Under the pieces are notes generated by a model. It saw only the letters and a program-made list of their open reading frames with translations, searched no databases and was not told the DNA's origin. From positions 3,534,001 to 3,598,000 of the forward strand of contig NZ_CP102247.1 of assembly GCF_024599655.1 (NCBI RefSeq): a stretch of DNA of 64,000 bases, written 5' to 3'. Origin of the DNA: Enterobacter asburiae (GTDB taxonomy: Bacteria; Pseudomonadota; Gammaproteobacteria; Enterobacterales; Enterobacteriaceae). The position numbers and the translations under genes are program-made. Shown in pieces: positions 24,365 through 32,697 of this stretch; the stretch's first letter is position 1, and each line of letters begins with the position of its first letter.

Positions 24365-26043
24365 TGGCTGCTCAGGCGTTTCTGCTTATTGCCAGCTTCT
24401 TAGTGGTACTGTTCGTTCTGGCAAGACCACTGGGAACAGGACTGGCACGATTGATCAACAACGTCCCCCTGCCCGGCACGGGAAGCGTTGAAAAAGGGAT
24501 CTGGCGCGTACTGGGAATAGGCGATCGGGAGATGAACTGGCGTGAATATCTGATCGCCATTCTGCTGCTGAATATCGTTGGGCTCGTTGCGCTTTTTGCC
24601 ATGCTGATGTTACAGGGCATCCTGCCGCTGAATCCGCAACAGTTACCGGGCCTGTCCTGGCATCTTGCGCTGAACACGGCGGTCAGTTTTGTCTCCAACA
24701 CTAACTGGCAGTCCTATTCCGGCGAAACCACGCTCAGCTACTTCAGCCAGATGGTCGGGTTAACCGTGCAGAACTTCCTCTCTGCCGCGAGCGGTATAGC
24801 GGTGATCTTCGCGCTGACGCGTGCGTTTGCGCGCCAGAAGGTGAGCACGCTCGGTAACGCGTGGGTGGATCTGACACGCATTACCCTGTGGATCCTGCTG
24901 CCGATTGCGCTGCTGATCGCGCTGTTCTTTATTCAGCAGGGCACCCTGCAAAACCTGATGCCTTACGCGCCTTATACCTCGCTGGAAGGCGCAAAACAGC
25001 TCCTGCCGATGGGGCCAGTGGCGTCACAGGAAGCCATAAAAATGCTCGGGACGAACGGGGGTGGCTTCTTCAACGCCAACTCGTCGCATCCGTTTGAAAA
25101 CCCTACCGCGTTGACCAATTTTGTGCAGATGCTGGCCATTTTCCTGATCCCCGCCGCGCTCTGCTTTGCCTTTGGCGACGTGGTCAACGATCGCCGTCAG
25201 GGCCGCACCCTGCTCTGGACGATGTCGCTTATCTTCGTGGTCTGCGCTGCGCTGGTGATGTGGGCCGAGTGGCAGGGTAATCCGCACTTCCTCTCGCTGG
25301 GTGCCGATAGCGCAATCAACATGGAAGGTAAAGAGAGCCGCTTTGGCATTCTCGCCAGCAGCCTCTATGCGGTGGTCACCACGGCGGCCTCGTGCGGGGC
25401 GGTTAACGCCATGCACGATTCCTTTACGGCGCTGGGTGGCATGATCCCGATGTGGTTGATGCAGATTGGCGAAGTGGTGTTTGGCGGTGTGGGCTCGGGT
25501 CTGTACGGCATGCTGCTGTTCGTACTGCTGGCGGTATTTATTGCCGGTTTGATGATTGGCCGCACCCCGGAATACCTCGGTAAAAAAATCGACGTGCGCG
25601 AGATGAAATTAACCGCGCTGGCGATTCTGGTCACCCCGGCGCTTGTGCTGCTCGGCACCGCGCTGGCCCTGATGACCGAGGCCGGACGCAGCGGCATCTT
25701 TAACCCCGGCATTCACGGTTTTAGTGAAGTGCTGTATGCCGTCTCCTCTGCCGCTAACAACAACGGCAGCGCCTTTGCAGGCTTAAGCGCCAACTCACCG
25801 TTCTGGAACTGCCTGCTGGCGTTCTGCATGTTTGTGGGTCGCTTCGGGATCATTGTGCCGGTTATGGCGATTGCCGGATCGCTGGTGAATAAAAAAATTC
25901 AACCGACCACCACCGGGACATTACCGACCCACGGCGCGCTATTTATCGGCCTGCTGACGGGCACCGTGTTACTGGTCGGCGCCCTGACCTTTATCCCCGC
26001 CCTCGCGTTAGGCCCGGTCGCGGAATACCTCTCTTTACGCTGA
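24364..26043 (+). CDS. kdpA: Potassium-transporting ATPase channel-like subunit KdpA
   Basis: KdpA (559 residues, E. coli 557) is the K+-binding and translocating subunit in the inner membrane, related to KtrB/TrkH channels with four M1-P-M2 repeats. Selectivity-filter-like glycine motifs are visible: TNGGGFFNANSSHP, TTAASCGAVN and SSAANNNGSAFAG. It is coupled to kdpF and 17 bp before kdpB. Confidence 0.97.
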   Translation: MAAQAFLLIASFLVVLFVLARPLGTGLARLINNVPLPGTGSVEKGIWRVLGIGDREMNWREYLIAILLLNIVGLVALFAMLMLQGILPLNPQQLPGLSWHLALNTAVSFVSNTNWQSYSGETTLSYFSQMVGLTVQNFLSAASGIAVIFALTRAFARQKVSTLGNAWVDLTRITLWILLPIALLIALFFIQQGTLQNLMPYAPYTSLEGAKQLLPMGPVASQEAIKMLGTNGGGFFNANSSHPFENPTALTNFVQMLAIFLIPAALCFAFGDVVNDRRQGRTLLWTMSLIFVVCAALVMWAEWQGNPHFLSLGADSAINMEGKESRFGILASSLYAVVTTAASCGAVNAMHDSFTALGGMIPMWLMQIGEVVFGGVGSGLYGMLLFVLLAVFIAGLMIGRTPEYLGKKIDVREMKLTALAILVTPALVLLGTALALMTEAGRSGIFNPGIHGFSEVLYAVSSAANNNGSAFAGLSANSPFWNCLLAFCMFVGRFGIIVPVMAIAGSLVNKKIQPTTTGTLPTHGALFIGLLTGTVLLVGALTFIPALALGPVAEYLSLR

Positions 26044-26060
26044 TTTGCGGAGAAATTGTC

Positions 26061-28109
26061 ATGAGTCGTAAACAACTGGCCCTGTTCGAACCGTCATTAG
26101 TTCGCCAGGCGCTCATGGATGCGGTGAAAAAGCTGAGCCCGCGCGTGCAGTGGCACAACCCGGTGATGTTTATTGTCTGGGCGGGAAGCGTGCTGACCAC
26201 CGCCCTGGCGATTGCCATGGGAACGGGCCACATGCCGGGGAATGCGATGTTTACCGGTGCCATCAGCCTGTGGCTGTGGTTTACCGTGCTGTTCGCCAAC
26301 TTTGCGGAAGCGCTGGCGGAAGGCCGGAGTAAAGCCCAGGCCAACAGCCTGAAAGGGGTGAAAAAAACCGCCTTCGCGCGCAAGCTGCGTGAGCCGAAAT
26401 ACGGCGCGCAGATGGACCACGTTCCGGCGGATGAACTGCGTAAAGGCGATGTGGTGCTGGTAGAGGCCGGTGACATTATCCCTTGCGACGGAGAAGTTAT
26501 CGAAGGGGGCGCCTCGGTGGATGAAAGCGCCATTACCGGGGAATCCGCGCCGGTTATCCGTGAATCCGGCGGCGATTTCGCCTCCGTGACGGGCGGGACG
26601 CGCATTCTCTCCGACTGGCTGGTGATCCAGTGTAGCGTTAACCCGGGGGAAACCTTCCTCGACCGGATGATCGCCATGGTGGAAGGCGCCCAGCGTCGTA
26701 AAACGCCGAACGAGATTGCCCTGACCATCCTGCTGGTGGCCCTGACCATCGTCTTCCTGCTGGCAACCGCGACGCTGTGGCCGTTCTCCGCCTACGGCGG
26801 CACCGCGGTCACCATCACGGTGCTGGTGGCGCTGCTGGTCTGCCTGATCCCCACCACCATTGGTGGCCTGCTGTCTGCCATCGGCGTAGCCGGCATGAGC
26901 CGTATGCTCGGTGCCAACGTCATCGCCACCAGCGGACGTGCGGTGGAAGCCGCCGGTGACGTGGATGTCTTACTGCTGGATAAAACCGGGACCATTACCC
27001 TCGGTAACCGCCAGGCGTCAGATTTCTTACCCGCCCCGGGCGTGGATGAAAAAACGCTGGCAGATGCCGCGCAGCTCTCTTCGCTTGCCGATGAAACCCC
27101 GGAAGGACGCAGTATCGTGATCCTTGCCAAGCAGCGCTTTAACCTGCGCCAGCGCGACGTTCAGAGCCTGCACGCCACTTTCGTGCCCTTCACGGCGCAA
27201 ACCCGCATGAGCGGCATTAACATTCAGGATCGCATGATCCGTAAAGGCTCTGTTGACGCCATCCGTCGCCACATTGAGGCTAACAACGGCCACTTCCCAC
27301 CGGAAGTGGACAGTCTGGTCGAAAGCGTGGCCCGTCAGGGGGCGACGCCACTGGTGGTGGCCGAAGGGGCACATGTGCTCGGGGTGATTGCCCTGAAGGA
27401 TATCGTCAAAGGCGGCATCAAGGAGCGCTTTGCCCAACTGCGTAAAATGGGGATCAAAACGGTGATGATCACCGGGGATAACCGTCTTACCGCCGCGGCG
27501 ATTGCCGCCGAAGCGGGCGTGGATGATTTTCTTTCTGAAGCCACACCGGAAGCGAAACTGGCGCTGATTCGTCAGTATCAGGCGGAAGGCCGTCTGGTGG
27601 CGATGACGGGCGACGGTACCAACGATGCCCCTGCCCTGGCGCAGGCCGACGTGGCGGTGGCAATGAACTCCGGTACCCAGGCGGCAAAAGAGGCGGGCAA
27701 CATGGTCGACCTCGACTCTAACCCGACCAAGCTGATTGAAGTGGTGCACATCGGCAAGCAGATGCTGATGACGCGCGGGTCGCTGACCACGTTCAGTATC
27801 GCCAACGATGTGGCGAAATATTTCGCCATCATTCCGGCGGCGTTTGCTGCGACCTATCCGCAATTAAACGCCCTGAACGTGATGCACCTGCACTCCCCGT
27901 CCTCGGCCATTCTGAGTGCGGTGATCTTTAACGCCCTGATTATTGTCTTCCTGATCCCGCTGGCGCTGAAAGGCGTGAGCTATAAGCCGCTCACGGCCGC
28001 CGCCATGCTGCGCCGCAACCTGTGGATTTACGGCCTGGGCGGGCTGGTGGTGCCCTTCATCGGTATCAAGGTTATCGACCTGCTGTTGACGCTGTTCGGC
28101 CTGGTTTAA
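26061..28109 (+). CDS. kdpB: Potassium-transporting P-type ATPase subunit KdpB
   Basis: KdpB (682 residues, same as E. coli) is the ATP-hydrolysing P-type subunit. The phosphorylated aspartate is D307 in DKTGTITLGN. The actuator motif TGES and the hinge GDGTNDAPALAQADVA are intact, with membrane helices before, between and after the soluble domains. It is the energy source of the high-affinity Kdp pump. Confidence 0.98.
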   Translation: MSRKQLALFEPSLVRQALMDAVKKLSPRVQWHNPVMFIVWAGSVLTTALAIAMGTGHMPGNAMFTGAISLWLWFTVLFANFAEALAEGRSKAQANSLKGVKKTAFARKLREPKYGAQMDHVPADELRKGDVVLVEAGDIIPCDGEVIEGGASVDESAITGESAPVIRESGGDFASVTGGTRILSDWLVIQCSVNPGETFLDRMIAMVEGAQRRKTPNEIALTILLVALTIVFLLATATLWPFSAYGGTAVTITVLVALLVCLIPTTIGGLLSAIGVAGMSRMLGANVIATSGRAVEAAGDVDVLLLDKTGTITLGNRQASDFLPAPGVDEKTLADAAQLSSLADETPEGRSIVILAKQRFNLRQRDVQSLHATFVPFTAQTRMSGINIQDRMIRKGSVDAIRRHIEANNGHFPPEVDSLVESVARQGATPLVVAEGAHVLGVIALKDIVKGGIKERFAQLRKMGIKTVMITGDNRLTAAAIAAEAGVDDFLSEATPEAKLALIRQYQAEGRLVAMTGDGTNDAPALAQADVAVAMNSGTQAAKEAGNMVDLDSNPTKLIEVVHIGKQMLMTRGSLTTFSIANDVAKYFAIIPAAFAATYPQLNALNVMHLHSPSSAILSAVIFNALIIVFLIPLALKGVSYKPLTAAAMLRRNLWIYGLGGLVVPFIGIKVIDLLLTLFGLV

Positions 28110-28121
28110 AAGGTGATTCAA

Positions 28122-28697
28122 ATGACGATGTTACGCCCCGCTATACTTCTGTTTATTCTGCTGTCTCTTATTACCGGCGGGCTGTACCCGCTGGTGACCA
28201 CCGCGCTGGGCCAGTGGTGGTTTAAGGATCGGGCCAACGGCTCGCTGATTATGCAAAGCGGTGAAAACCGCGGTTCTCGCCTGATTGGTCAGAACTTTAC
28301 GGATGCCCGTTACTTCCAGGGACGCCCTTCCGCCACTGCCGAAAGCCCGTATAATCCGATGGCATCCGGCGGCAGCAACCTGGCGGGCAGCAACCCTGAG
28401 CTGGACAAAGCCGTTGCTGAGCGCGTGGCAGCCCTGCGCGCCGCCAATCCGCAGGCCAGCCGTGACGTTCCCGTAGAGCTGGTCACCGCCTCTGCCAGCG
28501 GGCTGGACTACAGCCTGACGCCGGCAGCAGCGGCCTGGCAAATCCCGCGCGTCGCCACGGCCCGTCAGCTGACCGTCGAACAGGTTAGCCAGCTGGTTGC
28601 CGAGCACACGCAAAAACCGCTGGTCAGCTTTATCGGCATGCCCGTGGTGAATATTGTTGAGCTGAATCTGGCGCTGGACGCGCTAAGGAAAAACTAA
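28122..28697 (+). CDS. kdpC: Potassium-transporting ATPase subunit KdpC
   Basis: KdpC (191 residues) has one N-terminal membrane helix and a periplasmic domain that stabilises K+ binding. The motifs GQNFTDARYFQGRPSATA, YNPMASGGSN and NPELDK are conserved. The ATG at 28122, six bases after AGGTG, is preferred over a GTG three codons upstream. The stop is directly followed by the kdpD ATG. Confidence 0.95.
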   Translation: MTMLRPAILLFILLSLITGGLYPLVTTALGQWWFKDRANGSLIMQSGENRGSRLIGQNFTDARYFQGRPSATAESPYNPMASGGSNLAGSNPELDKAVAERVAALRAANPQASRDVPVELVTASASGLDYSLTPAAAAWQIPRVATARQLTVEQVSQLVAEHTQKPLVSFIGMPVVNIVELNLALDALRKN

Positions 28698-31385
28698 ATG
28701 ACCGACGAGCCCATGCGCCCGGATCCGGACAGGCTGCTTGAACAGACGGCTGAAGCCCATCGCGGCAAACTGAAAATTTTCTTTGGCGCTTGCGCAGGCG
28801 TCGGGAAAACCTTCGCCATGCTGACGGAAGCCCAGCGGCTTCGGGCGCAGGGGCTCGATATTTTGATTGGCGTGGTAGAAACCCACGGACGTAAAGAGAC
28901 GGCATCGCTGCTGAAGGGGCTGGCTACCCAGCCGCCCCGCCGCATCAGCCACCGCGGTCGGTTAGTTACCGAATTCGATCTTGATGCCGCCCTCGCCCGC
29001 CGTCCCGCCCTTATCCTGATGGACGAGCTGGCGCACAGCAATGCGCCAGGCTCACGCCACCCAAAGCGCTGGCAGGATGTTGAAGAGCTGCTTGAAGCCG
29101 GCATCGACGTTTTCACGACGGTTAACGTTCAGCATCTCGAAAGCCTGAACGACGTGGTGAGCGGCGTCACCGGCATTCAGGTGCGCGAGACGGTGCCCGA
29201 TCCCTTTTTTGATTCCGCCGATGAAGTGGTGCTGGTTGACCTGCCCCCTGACGATTTGCGCCAGCGCCTGCACGAAGGCAAGGTTTATATTGCCGGTCAG
29301 GCCGAGCGCGCCATCGAACATTTCTTCCGTAAAGGTAACCTGATTGCCCTGCGCGAGCTGGCCCTGCGTCGTACTGCCGATCGCGTCGACGATCAGATGC
29401 GCGCCTGGCGTGACCTGCAGGGCCAGGAACGCGTCTGGCATACGCGGGATGCCATCCTGCTGTGCGTCGGCCACGGCAGCGGCAATGAAAAGCTTGTCCG
29501 CACCGCCGCTCGCCTGGCGGCCAAATTTGGCAGCGTCTGGCATGCGGTGTATGTCGAAACGCCGCAGCTGCACGCTCTGCCCGAAAACCAGCGTCGCGCT
29601 ATCCTGAGCTCGCTTCGCCTGGCGCAGGAGCTGGGTGCCGAAACCTCCACCCTATCCGATCCTCAGGAAGATAAAGCCATTCTGCGCTACGCCCGTGAGC
29701 ACAACCTGGGGAAAATCGTGATTGGCCGTCGCCAGCATCGCCGCTGGTTTAGCCGCGAATCCTTTGCCGACAAGCTGGCCCGCCGCGCCCCGGATCTGGA
29801 CCTGGTGATCGTAGCGCTGGATGATAAGCCCACGCAGCTACCCAATCGCGCGCCGGACAGCCGCACCTTTAGCGATAAATGGCGCATTCAGCTCCGCGGC
29901 TGCCTTGTCGCCGTCGTGCTCTGCGCCCTGATTACCATGATTGCCAGCCAGTGGCTGTTCGCCTTCGACGCCGCCAACCTGGTGATGATCTACCTGCTCG
30001 GCGTGGTGGTGGTGGCACTCTTTTACGGGCGCTGGCCGTCGGTACTGGCAACGGTCATCAACGTCATCAGCTTCGATCTGTTCTTTATTGCCCCCCGCGG
30101 GACGCTCGCGGTGTCGGACGTGCAGTACATCCTCACCTTCGCGGTGATGCTCACCGTCGGGCTGGTGATCGGGAATCTGACGGCGGGCGTGCGCTATCAG
30201 GCGCGTATCGCCCGCTATCGCGAACAGCGCACGCGCCATCTCTATGAGATGTCGAAATCGCTGGCGGTGGGCCGCACGCCGCTGGATATTGTGCAGACCA
30301 GCGAGCAGTTTATTCGCTCGACGTTTCATGCCAGCAACCTGATTTTACTCCCGGACGAACACGGCAAGCTGCGCCCGCTGACATCGGCCTCAGGCATGAC
30401 GCCCTGGGACGAAGCTATCGCGCGCTGGAGCTTTGATAAAGGGCTGCCTGCGGGCGCAGGGACCGACACCCTGCCCGGCGTGCCCTATCAAATTCTGCCG
30501 CTGCGCAGCGCCGATAAAAATCAGGGGCTGGTGATTGTTGAGCCCTCCAACCTGCGCCAGCTGATGATCCCCGAACAGCAGCGGCTGCTGGAGACCTTTA
30601 CGCTGCTGGTTGCCAGCGCGCTGGAGCGGCTGGCCCTCACCGCCAGCGAAGAGCAGGCCCGGCTGGCGAGCGAGCGTGAAAGCATTCGTAACTCGCTGCT
30701 GGCGGCGCTCTCACACGATCTGCGAACCCCGCTCACCGTCCTGTTTGGTCAGTCAGAAATCCTGACGCTGGACCTGGCGGCGGAAGGCTCTAAACACGCC
30801 CTTCAGGCCAGCGAGATCCGCCAGCATGTGCTGAATACCACGCGCCTGGTGAATAACCTGCTCGATATGGCGCGTATCCAGTCAGGCGGTTTTAACCTCA
30901 AAAAAGAGTGGCTCACGCTTGAAGAGGTGGTGGGCAGCGCCCTGAAAATGCTCGAACCCGGTCTTGGCGGGCGACATATCGCGCTGAACATGCCCGAGCC
31001 CCTGACGTTAATTCATGTCGATGGTCCGCTGTTTGAGCGGGTGCTGATTAACCTGCTGGAAAATGCCGGCAAATATGCGGGCGCCAGCGCGCAAATAGGG
31101 GTGGATGCGACGGTGGACGATGGCACGCTTCGTCTTGACGTCTGGGATACCGGACCGGGCATTCCTGCCGGGCAGGAGTTGGCTATTTTCGAAAAATTCG
31201 CGCGCGGCAATAAGGAGTCGGCCATTCCGGGCGTCGGGCTGGGGCTGGCCATTTGTCAGGCGATCATTGACGTCCACGGCGGGTCCATCTCCGCAGAGAA
31301 TCGTCCGGAAGGCGGCGCGCGGTTTTGTGTTACACTTCCTCTGGAAACCCCGCCAGAACTTAATGAATTACCAGAGGATTTGTGA
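28698..31385 (+). CDS. kdpD: Sensor histidine kinase KdpD
   Basis: KdpD (895 residues) senses K+ limitation and phosphorylates KdpE. Order: KdpD N-terminal domain with Walker A G30-ACAGVGKT (30-38), a USP-like domain (about 250-365), four membrane helices (about 400-500), a GAF region, the dimerisation domain with H673 in SHDLRTPL, and the HATPase domain (N, G1 and G2 boxes, GVGLGLAICQ). The final codons overlap the kdpE start by four bases. Confidence 0.97.
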   Translation: MTDEPMRPDPDRLLEQTAEAHRGKLKIFFGACAGVGKTFAMLTEAQRLRAQGLDILIGVVETHGRKETASLLKGLATQPPRRISHRGRLVTEFDLDAALARRPALILMDELAHSNAPGSRHPKRWQDVEELLEAGIDVFTTVNVQHLESLNDVVSGVTGIQVRETVPDPFFDSADEVVLVDLPPDDLRQRLHEGKVYIAGQAERAIEHFFRKGNLIALRELALRRTADRVDDQMRAWRDLQGQERVWHTRDAILLCVGHGSGNEKLVRTAARLAAKFGSVWHAVYVETPQLHALPENQRRAILSSLRLAQELGAETSTLSDPQEDKAILRYAREHNLGKIVIGRRQHRRWFSRESFADKLARRAPDLDLVIVALDDKPTQLPNRAPDSRTFSDKWRIQLRGCLVAVVLCALITMIASQWLFAFDAANLVMIYLLGVVVVALFYGRWPSVLATVINVISFDLFFIAPRGTLAVSDVQYILTFAVMLTVGLVIGNLTAGVRYQARIARYREQRTRHLYEMSKSLAVGRTPLDIVQTSEQFIRSTFHASNLILLPDEHGKLRPLTSASGMTPWDEAIARWSFDKGLPAGAGTDTLPGVPYQILPLRSADKNQGLVIVEPSNLRQLMIPEQQRLLETFTLLVASALERLALTASEEQARLASERESIRNSLLAALSHDLRTPLTVLFGQSEILTLDLAAEGSKHALQASEIRQHVLNTTRLVNNLLDMARIQSGGFNLKKEWLTLEEVVGSALKMLEPGLGGRHIALNMPEPLTLIHVDGPLFERVLINLLENAGKYAGASAQIGVDATVDDGTLRLDVWDTGPGIPAGQELAIFEKFARGNKESAIPGVGLGLAICQAIIDVHGGSISAENRPEGGARFCVTLPLETPPELNELPEDL

Positions 31386-32059
31386 TCAACGTTCTGATTG
31401 TTGAAGATGAGATCGCCATTAGCCGTTTTCTGCGCGCTGCGCTGGAAGGAGACGGTCTGCGCGTTCATGATGCGGGTACGCTTCAGCGGGGTTTAATTGA
31501 AGCCGCCACCCGCAAGCCGGACCTGGTGATCCTCGATCTTGGTCTACCGGACGGTGACGGCATCGACTTTATCCGGGAAGTGCGTCAGTGGAGCCAGATG
31601 CCGATCCTCGTGCTCTCCGCCCGTACGGAAGAGACGGATAAAATCGCGGCGCTGGATGCCGGTGCGGATGACTATCTGATTAAACCTTTTGGTATCGGCG
31701 AACTGCAGGCTCGCCTTCGCGTGGCGCTGCGTCGCCATAGCGCCACCACGCCCGCTGACCCAACCTACACGTTTGGGGATATCCGGGTTGACCTGGCCGC
31801 GCGACGCATTGTGCGCGGCGATGAGGAAATTCACCTCACGCCAATAGAATTTCGCCTGCTCGCCGTACTGCTCAACAACCACGGCAAGGTTCTCACCCAA
31901 CGCCAGCTATTAAGTCAGGTGTGGGGACCCAACGCTGTAGAACATAGTCATTATTTACGCATATATATGGGACACCTTCGTCAGAAACTCGAAGTCGACC
32001 CCGCTCGCCCTCGCCATTTATTAACTGAAACCGGTATCGGTTATCGGTTTATGCTTTGA
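31382..32059 (+). CDS. kdpE: Response regulator KdpE
   Basis: KdpE (225 residues) is an OmpR-type regulator with receiver aspartate D52 in ILDLGLPDGDG, conserved K near LIKPFG, and a C-terminal winged helix (about 125-225). It starts at GTG 31382, overlapping the kdpD stop (GTGA), which gives tight kinase/regulator coupling. It activates kdpFABC through the site at 24176-24192. No strong terminator was found downstream. Confidence 0.97.
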   Translation: MINVLIVEDEIAISRFLRAALEGDGLRVHDAGTLQRGLIEAATRKPDLVILDLGLPDGDGIDFIREVRQWSQMPILVLSARTEETDKIAALDAGADDYLIKPFGIGELQARLRVALRRHSATTPADPTYTFGDIRVDLAARRIVRGDEEIHLTPIEFRLLAVLLNNHGKVLTQRQLLSQVWGPNAVEHSHYLRIYMGHLRQKLEVDPARPRHLLTETGIGYRFML

Positions 32060-32338
32060 ATAACTATTCACTTTATTTTTAAATAAAAACCAAATCCCTC
32101 GGAAAATATTTCACAAATAACCAGTGCGTTATTTTTACGGGTTATTTACGCTCATTTAAAACATTAATAACACAACCCATTAACGCATCATCAACAAATC
32201 AGAATTTTGATCTGCCATATTCATTTGAAACGAATATTTATTTCTGATTTGATCGGTTAACGGTGATCTATCTCACGGTTAATCGCCTTTTACTGGATAA
32301 AATGACCATGCTTTCAATTACTGAAAGGAAAATGAAAC
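32060..32338 (+). promoter_or_regulatory. speF operon promoter region
   Basis: This AT-rich gap after kdpE holds no ORF. A CRP-like palindrome, GGTGA-N6-TCACG, lies at 32262-32277, and several TA-rich -10-like elements follow. The exact start site cannot be set from sequence. In E. coli the operon is induced at low pH and repressed by H-NS, which fits the base composition. Confidence 0.5.
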
Positions 32339-32443
32339 ATGGAAAACAACAATCGCTTAATGCCCCATATAAGGCGGACAACACATATCATGATGTTTGC
32401 CCACCGAAACTGCTTTGACTTTCATCTCTTTAATGCCCGGTAG
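32339..32443 (+). CDS. speFL: Ornithine-sensing leader peptide SpeFL
   Basis: This 34-residue arrest peptide begins MENNNRLMPHIRRTTHIM and ends FDFHLFNAR followed by TAG. In E. coli and Salmonella, ornithine bound in the ribosome exit tunnel stalls its translation at the stop, which blocks a Rho site and permits speF expression. The H10-R13 sensor part and C-terminal F-D-F-H-x-F-N-A-R are conserved. Differences from the remembered E. coli sequence are at residues 5, 7, 19, 25 and 30. AAGGAAAA precedes the start. Confidence 0.92.
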   Translation: MENNNRLMPHIRRTTHIMMFAHRNCFDFHLFNAR

Positions 32444-32697
32444 TCCTTCGACTTCTGGCGCACTCGCTTACAGGTTATCCTGAAACACCTTATTTTACAG
32501 GCCATTGCCTGTGAACTCGTGCGCTCATTCATCTTGATTCAGACTCATCCGCACCGGGCGGACTGAATTTCAATCATCAAAAAAGCAATTCACTGATTTT
32601 AATCAGCGGCCACCCTTTGCTTTTTTTCCGGTAAATTATCGATTTCTTACTTGCAAGAAATCGAGGGACGCTTATTACCTAAAATAAAGAGAGAAAG
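32444..32697 (+). promoter_or_regulatory. speFL-speF leader with Rho-dependent attenuation region
   Basis: The 254 nt between the leader peptide stop and speF are C-rich and G-poor at first (32444-32560), as expected for a rut site. A hairpin at about 32640-32663 (CGATTTCTT/AAGAAATCG) precedes the speF ribosome site AGAGAGAAAG. The Rho role is known for E. coli and inferred here. Confidence 0.6.
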
